The notes: generated by a model from the letters alone, not told the origin. A DNA stretch of 64,000 nt from Actinomycetes bacterium (GCA_029777095.1 JAKOTS010000095.1:1-64000); one strand, 5' to 3'. Positions 26,449-37,159 are shown, counted from the stretch's first letter. Program-made: numbers and translations.

Positions 26449-26820
26449 ATGACTGATTCACGCACAAAGCCCGAGGTCGATGCCCCCGAGGGTCCGGCCC
26501 CCGATTCCCTCGTTATCGAAGACCTCATCGTTGGCGACGGCGCTGAGGCAACGCCCGGTGCCAACGTCACCGTCCACTACCTCGGCGTCGGCTACGACTC
26601 GGGCGAAGAGTTCGACTCTTCGTGGGCTCGCGGCGAAACCATCAGCTTTCCGTTGCGTGGCCTGATCCAGGGATGGCAAGACGGCATCCCCGGCATGAAG
26701 GTTGGCGGCCGCCGCAAGCTCACGATTCCGCCGGAGCTCGCGTACGGTGCTGCCGGCAGTGGGCACTTCCTCGCTGGCCAGACCCTCGTCTTCATCATCG
26801 ACCTCTACGGCGTCGGCTAA
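26449..26820 (+). CDS. FKBP-type peptidyl-prolyl cis-trans isomerase
   Basis: VHYLGVGYDSGEEFDSSW, IQGWQDGIPGMKVGGRRKLTIPPELAYG. Confidence 0.9.
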   Translation: MTDSRTKPEVDAPEGPAPDSLVIEDLIVGDGAEATPGANVTVHYLGVGYDSGEEFDSSWARGETISFPLRGLIQGWQDGIPGMKVGGRRKLTIPPELAYGAAGSGHFLAGQTLVFIIDLYGVG

Positions 26821-26825
26821 CACCC

Positions 26826-26845
26826 GTGAAACGCCGGCGTTTCAC
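26826..26845. repeat. Perfect 20-bp palindrome GTGAAACGCCGGCGTTTCAC
   Basis: Read directly from sequence. Confidence 0.7.
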
Positions 26846-26852
26846 GCCGCAC

Positions 26853-26892
26853 GGAACGTCCCGCACCCCGCGCAAGGGGTGCGGGACGTTCC
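26853..26892 (+). terminator. Long hairpin GGAACGTCCCGCACCCC-N6-GGGGTGCGGGACGTTCC
   Basis: 17-bp perfect arms, just downstream of the FKBP gene. Confidence 0.65.
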
Positions 26893-27087
26893 CGTTTCAC
26901 CCGCTGAGTGGCGGGTTTCACCCACTGTGCGAAGGCCCCCACCACACCCCGCCGCAAACTCCCACACGAATCTCACAACGAATTTGCATGCATTGGAATA
27001 GATACTGGATACACGGCGTTTCAGCCTGTATCGAAAGAGATGTGCCCATCGCTTTCGTCCATTTCACTTTTCAAGGAGCACACACGC

Positions 27088-27648
27088 ATGACCTCGAACA
27101 CGATTGACATCCCCGGTTACAAAGCTGGCACCTGGGTGCTTGACCCCTCGCACAGCGAGGTCACGTTCAGCGTTCGCCACATGATGATCTCGAAGGTCCG
27201 CGGCGCGTTCGGCGTCAAGAGCGCCACGCTCGTCGCCCCCGAGAACCCCCTCGAGGTCACCATCGAGGCAAGCGTCGACGCAACCTCGCTCGACACCAAG
27301 GACGAGGGCCGCGACACGCACCTGCGCTCGGCTGACTTCTTCGACGTCGAGAACCACCCGACCCTCGACTTCGTGTCGACCGGCGTGCGCATCGAAGGCG
27401 GCGACTTCCTCGTCGACGGCGACCTCACGATCCGTGGCATCACCAAGCCCGTCACGTTCGACCTCGACTTCAACGGCTTCGGCGTTGACCCGTGGGGCAA
27501 CTACAAGGCTGGCGCCTCGGCAAAGACCGTGATCAACCGCGAAGAATTCGGCCTCACCTGGAACACCGCGCTTGAGGCTGGCGGGGTGCTCGTCGGTAAG
27601 GACGTCACCATCACGCTCGACCTGCAGGGCGCGTTGCAGCAGGGCTAA
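27088..27648 (+). CDS. YceI family protein
   Basis: GTWVLDPSHSEVTFSVRHMMISKVRGAF...LRSADFFDVENHPTLDF. Confidence 0.92.
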   Translation: MTSNTIDIPGYKAGTWVLDPSHSEVTFSVRHMMISKVRGAFGVKSATLVAPENPLEVTIEASVDATSLDTKDEGRDTHLRSADFFDVENHPTLDFVSTGVRIEGGDFLVDGDLTIRGITKPVTFDLDFNGFGVDPWGNYKAGASAKTVINREEFGLTWNTALEAGGVLVGKDVTITLDLQGALQQG

Positions 27649-27690
27649 GTAGCGCGAGTTGCAACCGTGCGCTGGGCGCACGCGTGAACA

Positions 27691-27726
27691 AAGTGGGGGC
27701 GGATGCTGCGGCATCCGCCCCCACTT
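27691..27726. terminator. Bidirectional terminator hairpin AAGTGGGGGCGGATGC-TGCG-GCATCCGCCCCCACTT
   Basis: 16-bp perfect arms between convergent genes. Confidence 0.8.
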
Positions 27727-27744
27727 TCTCGTTCGTGACCCAGC

Positions 27745-29055
27745 TCAGGGTGTCGGGTGCAGCGCGTCATATTCGCGAAACTGCGGGTTCAAGCGCACCA
27801 GCACGGCGCAGAGTCCGATGATCGCGAGCCCGCCAAGCAGCGGCGGAAACCAGAGCGCGGCAACGGTCGAGAGTGCGCCGGCATAGAGCGCGCCGAGTCG
27901 CGGACCGCCGGCGACCACGATCGTGAAGATTCCTTGCAGTCGCCCGCGCATTTCGTCGGGCACAGCCGCCTGCACCATGGTGCTGCGGAAGATTGCGCTG
28001 ATGTTGTCGGCGGCGCCCGCGGCGGCGAGCGTGAGGCATGCGAGCGCGATGAGAGGAATGTTGGGTCGCGCCTCGGTGACATCGCCGGGTGCACCCCAGC
28101 CGAAGCTGGCAAGCAGCAAGACTGCGCCGAAGAGCGCGATGCACAACCCGTAGGCCTTGATCGCGCGTTCGATGCCCAGGCCGTGTTTTCGTGCGGCACC
28201 GACCCGGCCCGAGAACACGCTCGAGGCGAGCGCCCCGATGGCAATTGACGCGGTGAGTGCACCGACGGTGATGGGGCCTCCGCCGAGCACAAGCATCCCG
28301 ATCGCAGGGAACAGCGCAATCGGCTGCCCGAACGTCATCGCGACGATGTCGAGGATGAACTGTATGCGGATGTTCGGGGCGACGCGCAAGAACTTCCAGC
28401 CGTCGGCGAGCGAGCGGAGCCCCGGTCGGTGTCGCTTGCCTTCGGGCAGGATCGCGGGAAGGGTCCACAGGCCGAGGAACGCGGCGACGTGCAGCACCGA
28501 GTCGATTGTGTAGGTCCATTGGAACCCGGTGGTCGCGACCAAGACACCGGCGAGCGCGGGCCCGACCGTGACCATGAGCCCGACGCTGATCCCGCCGAGC
28601 GCGGCCGCAGCGGGGAGGAGCTCGCGGGGGAGCAGTCTCGGCACGATCGCCTGGCGCGCGGTGCCGACGACCGTGTTCGCGGCGGCGTTGATGGTTGTCA
28701 AAAGATACAGTGGCCATACCGTCTCGATGCCGATCCAGGCGATTGTCGCCAATGCGATCGTCGATCCCCAGGTGATGCACGCGGCGACCAATGCCACAAC
28801 GCGGCGGTCGACGGCGTCGGCGAGCATGCCGCCATAGAGCCCCGCGAGAATCATCGGTACGAGCCCAAACACCGCGACCATCGAGACCGCCAGTGTTGAC
28901 TCGGTCAGGGCAAACACGTGCAGCATCACGGCGACGATCGTCAGTTGACCACCGAGCCCGGTGATCGCGCCGCCGATCCACATTCGAGCAAATGCTGGGC
29001 TCTCGCGAAATGGCGTGAGGTCAATGAAATGGCTTCGGTGCCTGTTGCCACTCAC
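27745..29055 (-). CDS. MFS transporter
   Basis: About 12 hydrophobic segments; [16 protein letters not shown] loop. Confidence 0.85.
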   Translation of the reverse strand: MSGNRHRSHFIDLTPFRESPAFARMWIGGAITGLGGQLTIVAVMLHVFALTESTLAVSMVAVFGLVPMILAGLYGGMLADAVDRRVVALVAACITWGSTIALATIAWIGIETVWPLYLLTTINAAANTVVGTARQAIVPRLLPRELLPAAAALGGISVGLMVTVGPALAGVLVATTGFQWTYTIDSVLHVAAFLGLWTLPAILPEGKRHRPGLRSLADGWKFLRVAPNIRIQFILDIVAMTFGQPIALFPAIGMLVLGGGPITVGALTASIAIGALASSVFSGRVGAARKHGLGIERAIKAYGLCIALFGAVLLLASFGWGAPGDVTEARPNIPLIALACLTLAAAGAADNISAIFRSTMVQAAVPDEMRGRLQGIFTIVVAGGPRLGALYAGALSTVAALWFPPLLGGLAIIGLCAVLVRLNPQFREYDALHPTP

Positions 29056-29237
29056 GCTGTGGGCATCGCTCTGTCATGCATCTTTCGAGGCTAGCGCGAT
29101 GGATGCTTGTTGGCCGCGACTATCGGGTGAAGAACCCTGGTAGACTCTTCAGGTTGCCGTTTGATCGGCCGCGGATAAAGAGAGCCCACGCATCAGGCGA
29201 CGGGCGCCGCGCAATAAGCAGGAAGGGGATCCCATAT

Positions 29238-29507
29238 ATGGCACTTGAATTTGACGCCAAGAAGGCGATCATCGAAGAGTACGCGACGCACCCCGGTGAC
29301 ACCGGATCCCCCGAGGTGCAGGTCGCGATGCTGACGCAACGCATCAAAGACCTCACTGAGCACCTGAAGGGCCACAAGCACGACCACCACTCGCGTCGTG
29401 GCTTGTTCCTGATGGTCGGTCAGCGCCGCCGTCTGCTTGGCTACCTCCAGGACACCGACATCGCGCGTTACCGCACGCTGATCGAGCGCCTGGGCCTGCG
29501 TCGCTAA
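29238..29507 (+). CDS. rpsO: 30S ribosomal protein S15
   Basis: [49 protein letters not shown]. Confidence 0.97.
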   Translation: MALEFDAKKAIIEEYATHPGDTGSPEVQVAMLTQRIKDLTEHLKGHKHDHHSRRGLFLMVGQRRRLLGYLQDTDIARYRTLIERLGLRR

Positions 29508-29574
29508 TACGACGTAGTTGCTGAGCTCACTTCTTTAAGAAGAACATCACGCCCAGCGTAATATCGCACTTCTG

Positions 29575-29608
29575 AAGGACCGTCCCACGGTGTGGGGCGG
29601 TCCTTTTG
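29575..29608 (+). terminator. Rho-independent terminator after rpsO
   Basis: AAGGACCGTCCCACGGTGTGGGGCGGTCCTTTT. Confidence 0.75.
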
Positions 29609-29715
29609 CGTGCCCGCGATGGCCTCGTTTTTGCCCCTTTCGGTGTGGGATACCGCGGTCTAGGGTCGAGGGCAAAGCACCCTTGACCCGAGGGTGCGAT
29701 GCAAAGGAGCATCCA

Positions 29716-31293
29716 ATGCCATTTCGCAGTCCATTCGAAGACGTCGAAATCCCGAACCTCAGCGTGTTCGACTACCTTTTTGCAGACCTCGAACCCGAGG
29801 CCGCAACGAAGACCGCGCTCGTTGATGGCACGTCGGGCGAAGCGACGAGCTACGGCGCGCTCGTCGTGCAGATTCAGCGCGTGGCGGGGGCGCTCGCAGC
29901 TCGCGGCATCCGCACCGGTGACGTCGTCGCGCTGCACTCACCAAACGTCCCGGCGTTCGCGACAGCCTTTCACGGAATTCTGCGGGCGGGCGCTACCGCG
30001 ACGACCGTCAACGCGCTCTACACGGCCGAAGAAATCGAGAAGCAGCTGCGCGACTCGGCCGCCATCATGCTGATCACCGTGTCGCCGCTGCTGCCGCAGG
30101 CCGCCGCCGCGGCAAAGGCAGCGGGCATCGAGCGGGTCATCGTGATGGACGGCGCGGAGGGGCACGAATCGCTTCGTGACCTCATCATGGAGGATGCGCC
30201 AGCGCCAGACGTGTCGTTCGACCCGGCGACCCACATCGCGGTGCTGCCCTACTCGTCGGGGACCACGGGCCTCCCGAAGGGCGTCGTGCTCACGCACCGA
30301 AACCTGGTGGCAAACGTCGCGCAGTCGCTTGCGCAGATCACCCTCAACGACGAGGACCGCGTGATGGCGGTGCTCCCGTTCTTCCACATCTACGGCATGA
30401 CCGTGCTGCTGAACCTCGCTCTGCGGGTCCGCGCCGCGTTGGTCACGATGCCGCGCTTCGATCTGCCCGAATTCTTGCGGATCATCCAGGATCACAAGAT
30501 CAGCTGGGTGTTCATCGCGCCCCCGATCGCGGTGGCATTGGCGAAGCATCCGATCGTCGATAACTATGACCTCTCGAGCATCAAGGTTGTCTTCTCGGGG
30601 GCGGCGCCGCTCGATGGCGACCTCGCGAAGGCTGTTGCATCGCGGCTGCACTGCGTGGTGCGTCAGGGCTATGGGATGAGCGAGATGAGCCCGGTTTCGC
30701 ACGCGATTCCGGTCGAGCGCGACGATATTCCGCTCGACACCGTGGGGCTCACGCTGCCGAACATGGAGTGCAAAATCGTCGACCCCGAGACCGGCGCCGA
30801 AATCGAAGTTCCGAGCGAGGGCGTGAGCGCCCCGGGCGAGCTGTGGTGCAAGGGCCCGAACATCATGGTCGGCTACCTGCACAATGACGCGGCGACCGCC
30901 GAGGTGCTGGATGCCGAGGGTTGGCTGCGCACGGGAGACATCGCGACGGTCACGGCCGAGGGCTACGTGCGAGTGGTCGACCGGTTGAAGGAGCTCATTA
31001 AGTACAAGGGCTATCAGGTCGCGCCCGCCGAGCTGGAGGCGCTCCTGCTCACCAATCCGTTGATTGCGGACGCCGCAGTGCTGGGCGTGCACGACGCCGA
31101 CGGCGAAGAGGTGCCCAAGGCATTCATCGTCAAGCAGGCGAACGCCGAGCTCAGCGAGCTGGATGTGATGGAGTTCGTCGCCGAGCACGTTGCGCCCTAT
31201 AAGAAGGTGCGCGTCGTCGAGTTCATCGACATGATTCCGAAGTCGAGCGCCGGCAAGATCCTCCGAAAGGACCTGCGCGCCGCGGTCGGATAG
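29716..31293 (+). CDS. AMP-binding acyl-CoA synthetase (4-coumarate:CoA ligase-like)
   Basis: LPYSSGTTGLPKGVVLTHRNL, QGYGMSEMSPVSH, GWLRTGDIATV, KSSAGKILRKDLR. Confidence 0.9.
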   Translation: MPFRSPFEDVEIPNLSVFDYLFADLEPEAATKTALVDGTSGEATSYGALVVQIQRVAGALAARGIRTGDVVALHSPNVPAFATAFHGILRAGATATTVNALYTAEEIEKQLRDSAAIMLITVSPLLPQAAAAAKAAGIERVIVMDGAEGHESLRDLIMEDAPAPDVSFDPATHIAVLPYSSGTTGLPKGVVLTHRNLVANVAQSLAQITLNDEDRVMAVLPFFHIYGMTVLLNLALRVRAALVTMPRFDLPEFLRIIQDHKISWVFIAPPIAVALAKHPIVDNYDLSSIKVVFSGAAPLDGDLAKAVASRLHCVVRQGYGMSEMSPVSHAIPVERDDIPLDTVGLTLPNMECKIVDPETGAEIEVPSEGVSAPGELWCKGPNIMVGYLHNDAATAEVLDAEGWLRTGDIATVTAEGYVRVVDRLKELIKYKGYQVAPAELEALLLTNPLIADAAVLGVHDADGEEVPKAFIVKQANAELSELDVMEFVAEHVAPYKKVRVVEFIDMIPKSSAGKILRKDLRAAVG

Positions 31294-31412
31294 TTCGGGG
31301 CAGACAAGCGGATGCCGGTGCGGGAGTTCGCACCGGCATCCGTGGTGTTGGCGGCTGTGGTGGTCAGCTGCTGTGGTGTTGGCGGCTGTGCAGTCGACCG
31401 CTCTGCCGTCGG

Positions 31413-32441
31413 CTACGCGCTCGCACCCGCCGCGTACTTCTCGATCAGGTCGGCGTGGTGAATCGCGGCCACGTCGGGGTGCGCGCGCAGGCGCGACTTC
31501 AGCGCGTTCTCGCCGAGCACGCCCGAGATCGGGTTGTTCGGGTCGCGGGTGACCCCGCGCGCCTCGGCCTTGAGCGCCGGCGGCAGATCGAGCAGCGGGA
31601 TCGTCTTGTCGAGCGCGGTGTTGTAGAAGAACGGGATCGAGACGCGGTCATCGCCCGCCCGCGGCGACACGACGCGGTGCACGGTGGCTTTGAGGTATCC
31701 GTCGCTCGCGTACTCGAGCAGCTCGCCGATGTTGACGACAAAGGCGCCCGGGATCGGCGGTGCGTCGATCCACTCGCCGTCTTTCTCCACTTGCAGGCCA
31801 CCCTTGCCGGGCTCGACCCAGAGCAGCGTCAAGACGCCAGCATCCTTGTGCGCCCCGACACCCTGCTGCGGGGTCGGTTCGTCTTTGCCGGGGTAGCGCA
31901 CGACCTTGATGAGGGTCGACGGGTCGGGCGCGAACGCCGGGGCAAACGCGTCGGCTGGCGCGCCCAGCGACTCGGCCCACGCGCCGAGGAGTCGCAGCGC
32001 GATGCCGCTGAGCAGCTCATGCCACTCGGCGAGCACGCTCTGCAGCTCAGGCAGGTCTTCGGGCCACAGGTTCGGGCCCTCGAGGCGCCAGAAATCGGCG
32101 GCCGCGGGGTCGGTGATCACGGGGCGCTCGGGGCCGACGTCGATCTGTTCACGCCAGTCGATCTCGCCCTGCGTGCGCTCGCCGCCCACCCGCGTGTACC
32201 CGCGAAACTGTGGGCTCTTCGTGTTTTCAATCGCCAGTTTGGATGCCTCGGGCAGCGCGAAGAACGCACGTGCGGCCGCGAGCAGCCTGCCCTCGAGGTC
32301 GGCCGGCACGCCGTGCCCGGTCAGGTAGAAGAACCCGACATCGTGGGTCGCGGCGCGGAGCGACTCGCGAAACTGCGCGGCGGCTTCGGGGCCACGGTCG
32401 AGCTCGGCGAGGTTGAGTACGGGGAGGTTGAAATCGGCCAT
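31413..32441 (-). CDS. 2-oxoglutarate/Fe(II)-dependent oxygenase, isopenicillin N synthase family
   Basis: VGFFYLTGHGVP; GVGAHKDAGVLTLLW; FVVNIGELLEYASDGYLKATVHRVV. Confidence 0.88.
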   Translation of the reverse strand: MADFNLPVLNLAELDRGPEAAAQFRESLRAATHDVGFFYLTGHGVPADLEGRLLAAARAFFALPEASKLAIENTKSPQFRGYTRVGGERTQGEIDWREQIDVGPERPVITDPAAADFWRLEGPNLWPEDLPELQSVLAEWHELLSGIALRLLGAWAESLGAPADAFAPAFAPDPSTLIKVVRYPGKDEPTPQQGVGAHKDAGVLTLLWVEPGKGGLQVEKDGEWIDAPPIPGAFVVNIGELLEYASDGYLKATVHRVVSPRAGDDRVSIPFFYNTALDKTIPLLDLPPALKAEARGVTRDPNNPISGVLGENALKSRLRAHPDVAAIHHADLIEKYAAGASA

Positions 32442-32583
32442 GAAGCGAAGATACGTCTGCTCCCACCGAGCGCGCAGTCGTGTGTCGAAGCATGTCGCAG
32501 CGTTGCGATTCGGGTCACGCAGGCGGTGCGCTGCGAACCGACGCCATGACCGCGCGCTGCAGCAAGCCGGGTAGCGTGAGGGC

Positions 32584-33039
32584 ATGAACCGTCTCGTTCC
32601 TGCGCTTCGCGTCATCGTCCCCTCGGTCTGGCTCGGGCTGATCATCGGCCTGTCGCTGCTCGAAGCGCCGTTGAAGTTCTCGGCGCCCGGGATCACGACA
32701 GAGCTTGGCCTCGGCATTGGCCGGATCATGTTCACGGCGCTGGGGATCGCGGGCTGGATCCTGCTCGCGGTCATGGTGCTCGCATCCCTCGCTCGCCCGC
32801 GCCTTGACCGCGTCGGATGGGTGCTGCTGGGCGGGATGGCCCTCATGCTGGTGCTCGAAACCCTTGTGATCCGGCCGTTCCTGAACGCGCGCAGCGACAT
32901 GGTGGTGGCCGGCGGTGACCCGGGCGAGTCGATCTTGCACTATGCGTACATCGCCGCCGAGGGTGTGCTGATCGTCCTGTTGCTCGTGTGGATCGTGCGT
33001 GTGGGCCGTCGCCTGCGGTTCGCGCCGCAGCCCGGTTAG
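32584..33039 (+). CDS. Small integral membrane protein
   Basis: Four predicted TM segments. Confidence 0.6.
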   Translation: MNRLVPALRVIVPSVWLGLIIGLSLLEAPLKFSAPGITTELGLGIGRIMFTALGIAGWILLAVMVLASLARPRLDRVGWVLLGGMALMLVLETLVIRPFLNARSDMVVAGGDPGESILHYAYIAAEGVLIVLLLVWIVRVGRRLRFAPQPG

Positions 33040-34172
33040 CCGCGCGGTGCCGGAGTGGTCGCTGGCGGTGCTGGCGGTGCTGGTGGTGCCGACACCGGTG
33101 CTGGCGCACCCTTCGCGAACAACCATGCGGCGCGCGGCTCGATGAGCCCGTGAAAGACGATGCGCACGGGCTTGCTCGCCAGCGCGATGCTGAGTCCGAC
33201 CGCGAGAACGACCACAAGCGGGAGCCAGAACCACACCGGTTCGAGGCCCCTGAGCACGCCCGATTCGCGGAACGGGTAGAGCACAAACGTGTGCAGGAGA
33301 TAGACGTACATCGTGTACTGCCCGAGGTGTGACCACCACGTGTGGCGCTGGGGCACGAGCGCGACAAACGCGCAGGTGAGCACGACGGCGAGCACCATGA
33401 GCACGATGCGCACCCCGCCCGCCCACCACTCGGGGTTGCCCATGCTGGCGTACGAGCTGTCGTAGAAGAACCAGCGGCGAAGGCCCATTTCATGCCAGCC
33501 ATCGAGCCCAAACCACAGCACGCAGGCGGCGGCCACGAGCACCGCCGCGGCAACGACCGGCACCCACCATGGCCTGCGGCCAAGAAGGCGCAGGCGCGCG
33601 ATGATGTCGTGCTCGTTGAGCCACCATCCGAACACAAAGAAGGGGAGCAGCGCGAGCGTACGGTTGAGCGCGAACGTGCTGTCGAGGTTTGGCAGGTAGC
33701 CGGCCGTCACTGAGATCACGATGGACCACATGAGGGGCCAGCGCAGGAGCGCAAGGTAGGGCAGGATCAGCCGGAAAATCGCGAGGGCCAGCAAGAACCA
33801 GAGGGTCCACGAGGGTTTCGTGAAGTTGACGACGGTGTTGCCATCGACGAGGAACTTCGTGAGCGTCCAGAGCGCTTCAAAGATGATGTACGGCAGCACG
33901 ATGTCGGTGAGCACGCGGGTCATCTGGCGCCCGTTCGGGGCGCCGCCCTTCGAGAAATAGCCGCTGATGATCGCGAATGCCGGCATGTGGAACGCATAGA
34001 TCAGCAAGTACAGCGTCATCGCGGCGTCGGAGTCCTGTGCCAGTCGCTGCACGGCGTGCCCGACGACCACGAGCACAATGCACGCGAACCGCGCGTTGTC
34101 CCAGAACGGCACGCGTGGGCGTGGTGTCGCTGCGGCAGCGGGTGGCGGCGTCAGGGTGTCTGCGGCTGGCAA
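33036..34172 (-). CDS. Acyltransferase 3 family membrane protein
   Basis: PFWDNARFACIVLVVVGHAVQ and multi-TM pattern. Confidence 0.82.
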   Translation of the reverse strand: MPAADTLTPPPAAAATPRPRVPFWDNARFACIVLVVVGHAVQRLAQDSDAAMTLYLLIYAFHMPAFAIISGYFSKGGAPNGRQMTRVLTDIVLPYIIFEALWTLTKFLVDGNTVVNFTKPSWTLWFLLALAIFRLILPYLALLRWPLMWSIVISVTAGYLPNLDSTFALNRTLALLPFFVFGWWLNEHDIIARLRLLGRRPWWVPVVAAAVLVAAACVLWFGLDGWHEMGLRRWFFYDSSYASMGNPEWWAGGVRIVLMVLAVVLTCAFVALVPQRHTWWSHLGQYTMYVYLLHTFVLYPFRESGVLRGLEPVWFWLPLVVVLAVGLSIALASKPVRIVFHGLIEPRAAWLFAKGAPAPVSAPPAPPAPPATTPAPRG

Positions 34173-34328
34173 AGTAGTGGCGTGCGAAATGGCTCGGCTC
34201 CTCGGGGGTTTCGCGGGCCATGCTATCGCCTCGTGTTCCGATCTGCGTTTCGTCGGAATATTCTCAGATACACGTCGTTACACTGAATGTATTCAAGTGC
34301 ATACAAATGTATTCAAGGAGGCAAGACG

Positions 34329-35543
34329 GTGAGCGAGAACAACTGGCCCGGCATGCAGTTCGGCATCTTCAGTGTCGGCGATGTCACGCAGGACCCGACA
34401 ACGGGCAAGACGCCGAGCGAGCACGAGCGCATCAAAGACATCCTGACGATCGCCCAAAAGGTCGAAGAAGTCGGGATGGATGTCTTCGCCATCGGCCAGC
34501 ACCACAACCCGCCGTTCGTGCCCAGCGCACCGACGACGCTCCTCGCTTACATCGCGGCAAAGACCGAGCGGATCATCCTGTCGACCACCACGACGCTGAT
34601 CACCACCACCGACCCAGTCCGCATCGCCGAGGACTACGCCACACTGCAGCACATTGCCGATGGCCGCGTCGACCTCGTCATGGGTCGCGGCAACACCGGA
34701 CCGGTGTATCCGTGGTTCGGAAAAGACATCCGCCAGGGACTGCCCCTCGCGATCGAGAACTACGAGCTGCTTTACCGTCTCTGGCGCGAAGAGGTCGTCG
34801 ACTGGTCGGGCAAGTTCCGCACCCCGTTGCAGGGCTTCACCGCAACTCCGGCGCCCCTCGAGGGCGTCGCCCCGTTCGTCTGGCACGGCTCGATCCGCAG
34901 CCCCGAGATCGCCGAGCAGGCCGCCTACTATGGCGATGGCTTTTTCGCGAACAACATCTTCTGGCCGCAGGAGCACTACCAGCGCCTCATCGGGCTCTAC
35001 CGCCAGCGGTTCGAGCACTACGGCCACGGCACGGCCGAGCAGGCGATCGTTGGCCTCGGTGGTCAGGTCTTCATGGCCGAGAAGTCGCAAGACGCGGTGC
35101 GCGAGTTCCGGCCCTACTTCAACAGCGCACCGGTCTATGGTCACGGCCCGAGCCTCGAAGACTTCACCGAAATGACGCCGCTCACCGTCGGTAGCCCGCA
35201 GCAGGTCATCGACCGCTACGCCTCGATGCGCGACACGTACGGCGATTACCAGCGCCAGCTTTTCCTCATGGACCACGCGGGTCTCCCACTGAAGACCGTG
35301 CTCAAGCAGCTCGACATTCTCGGCGAAGAGGTCGTGCCCGTGCTGCGTCGCGAGCTCGCCGTGGGGCGCCCCGCTTCGGTTCCGGATGCCCCGACCTTCG
35401 CATCGCGCGTTGCCCTTGCCCGCGAGGGCAAGCTGCCAACGCCCGGTGGCACCGTGGCCCGCGAGGCCGCGGCGGCGGCCGCCGCTGAGGCGGCGAAGCC
35501 CCTGCCGGGCGCAGCCTTCGGCCTTGCGGGAGGTGCACGATGA
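34329..35543 (+). CDS. LLM class flavin-dependent oxidoreductase
   Basis: FGIFSVGD...GMDVFAIGQHH...RIAEDYATLQHIADGRVDLVMGRGN; paired with NAD(P)H:FMN reductase. Confidence 0.88.
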   Translation: MSENNWPGMQFGIFSVGDVTQDPTTGKTPSEHERIKDILTIAQKVEEVGMDVFAIGQHHNPPFVPSAPTTLLAYIAAKTERIILSTTTTLITTTDPVRIAEDYATLQHIADGRVDLVMGRGNTGPVYPWFGKDIRQGLPLAIENYELLYRLWREEVVDWSGKFRTPLQGFTATPAPLEGVAPFVWHGSIRSPEIAEQAAYYGDGFFANNIFWPQEHYQRLIGLYRQRFEHYGHGTAEQAIVGLGGQVFMAEKSQDAVREFRPYFNSAPVYGHGPSLEDFTEMTPLTVGSPQQVIDRYASMRDTYGDYQRQLFLMDHAGLPLKTVLKQLDILGEEVVPVLRRELAVGRPASVPDAPTFASRVALAREGKLPTPGGTVAREAAAAAAAEAAKPLPGAAFGLAGGAR

Positions 35544-36196
35544 GCGAACGTCGCATCGCCGTGATCGCCGCCGGCCTCAGTAACCCCTCGTCAACCCGGC
35601 TTCTGGCCGACCGACTTTCAACCGCCGTCACACGCGAGCTTGCGGCATCCGGAGTCAGCGTGACCGTCGACGTGATCGAACTTCGCGATCACGCGCACGA
35701 CGTGGTCAACAACCTCCTCATGGGGTTTCCGTCGCCCGCGCTCGAAACCGCGATCAACACGGTGGTCTCGGCCGACGCGCTGATCGCCGTCACGCCGATT
35801 TTTGCGACCAGCTACAGCGGGTTGTTCAAGTCGTTCCTCGACGTGATCGACCCCGACGCGCTCACCGGCGTGCCCGTGCTCATCGGCGCGAATGCCGGCA
35901 CGTCGCGGCACTCGCTCGCGATCGACTACGCGATTCGCCCGCTGTTTACGTACCTGCACGCGGCGCCTGTTTCGACCGGTGTGTTTGCGGCGTCGGGCGA
36001 CTGGGGCCACTCGGGTGATGAGGGCGTGGATGCCTCGCCCCTGTCGGCGCGGATCGATCGCGCCGCGCGCGAGCTCGCCACGGCAGTGTTGGCACGCGAG
36101 GCGACAGGGCCGGTGCTCGACGCGTTCGATCCCGAGTCTTACCTCGGTGCGGGCGGCTCGTTCGGGCACCTGCTGGGCGGACTCGCGGGGGACTAG
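35540..36196 (+). CDS. NADPH-dependent FMN reductase
   Basis: MSERRIAVIAAGLSNPSSTRLLADRL; GLFKSFLDVIDPDALTGVPVLIGA. Confidence 0.88.
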   Translation: MSERRIAVIAAGLSNPSSTRLLADRLSTAVTRELAASGVSVTVDVIELRDHAHDVVNNLLMGFPSPALETAINTVVSADALIAVTPIFATSYSGLFKSFLDVIDPDALTGVPVLIGANAGTSRHSLAIDYAIRPLFTYLHAAPVSTGVFAASGDWGHSGDEGVDASPLSARIDRAARELATAVLAREATGPVLDAFDPESYLGAGGSFGHLLGGLAGD

Positions 36197-36297
36197 GCGC
36201 CCCTCTAAGACACACCTTCGCGTGACTGTCGGGTGCTGCGCATAGGCTGGTTACAGCGCACCGCACGCACCCGGCGCTCACCCGCAACGGAGGCCCG

Positions 36298-37155
36298 ATG
36301 ACCGCGAATACCGAGACTGGTGCCGCGGGCGAGCGCGGGGGCGGTGCGACGCGTGCGCCTCAGGCGCCGCACGCGTCTCACTTGCCTCACGCGCAGCTGA
36401 GCCGCGCGGCCGATGTGATGCACGACGTTCGCGAGAAGTGCGTGTGGACGCAAGAGATCACGCACGAGGCGCTCATCCCGTACCTGATCGAAGAGAGCCA
36501 CGAGCTCATCGACGCGATCGAGTCGGGCTCGCGCGCCGACCTTCGCGAAGAGCTCGGCGACGTGCTCTGGCAGGTGCTCTTTCACGCCGAGATCGCGTCA
36601 CGTGATGCCGCGGCGCCCTTCGACATTGACGACGTGGCCGGCGATCTTGCCGACAAGATGGTGCGGCGGCATCCGCACGTTTTCGCGGGCGAAATCGCCA
36701 CGACGCCAGCCGAGGTGCTCGTGCACTGGAACGCGGCAAAAGCGGCCGAGAAACGCACACGCACGAGCGTGCTCGACGGCGTCTCGATGGGGATGCCCGC
36801 GCTCGCGCTCGCCGACAAGCTGCTCGGCAAAGCTGCCCGGGTCTCGGTGCCGGTGGCGGTGGCGGTGCCGGTGCTGCCCGCGCAGCCCGCGCAGCCCGTG
36901 CAGCCCGCGCTGCCCGCGCCAGATCGTGAAGCAGGTGTGCCGGATGCCGCGGCCGAAGCATCGATCGGCGACCGGCTCCTGGGGCTCGTGATCGAAGCCC
37001 GCGCGGCCGGTCTCGACGCCGAGGGCCTCCTGCGGGCCCGGCTTCGCGGCCTGGAGAACGACATTCGGGCGGCCGAGCATAGGGGCGAGCGCGGGGTCGA
37101 GCAAGGGGTCGAGCAAGCTTCGGGAAGTGCAACGGCGGCCGACCTGGCAGAATAG
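36298..37155 (+). CDS. mazG: MazG family nucleoside triphosphate pyrophosphohydrolase
   Basis: YLIEESHELIDAIESGSRADLREELGDVLWQVLFHAEIA. Confidence 0.9.
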   Translation: MTANTETGAAGERGGGATRAPQAPHASHLPHAQLSRAADVMHDVREKCVWTQEITHEALIPYLIEESHELIDAIESGSRADLREELGDVLWQVLFHAEIASRDAAAPFDIDDVAGDLADKMVRRHPHVFAGEIATTPAEVLVHWNAAKAAEKRTRTSVLDGVSMGMPALALADKLLGKAARVSVPVAVAVPVLPAQPAQPVQPALPAPDREAGVPDAAAEASIGDRLLGLVIEARAAGLDAEGLLRARLRGLENDIRAAEHRGERGVEQGVEQASGSATAADLAE

Positions 37156-37159
37156 CTCG

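Noticed and set aside
31342-31390. Direct repeat GTGGTGTTGGCGGCTGTG twice after the acyl-CoA synthetase gene
   Set aside because: Only two copies in a short intergenic stretch; low information, likely local duplication.
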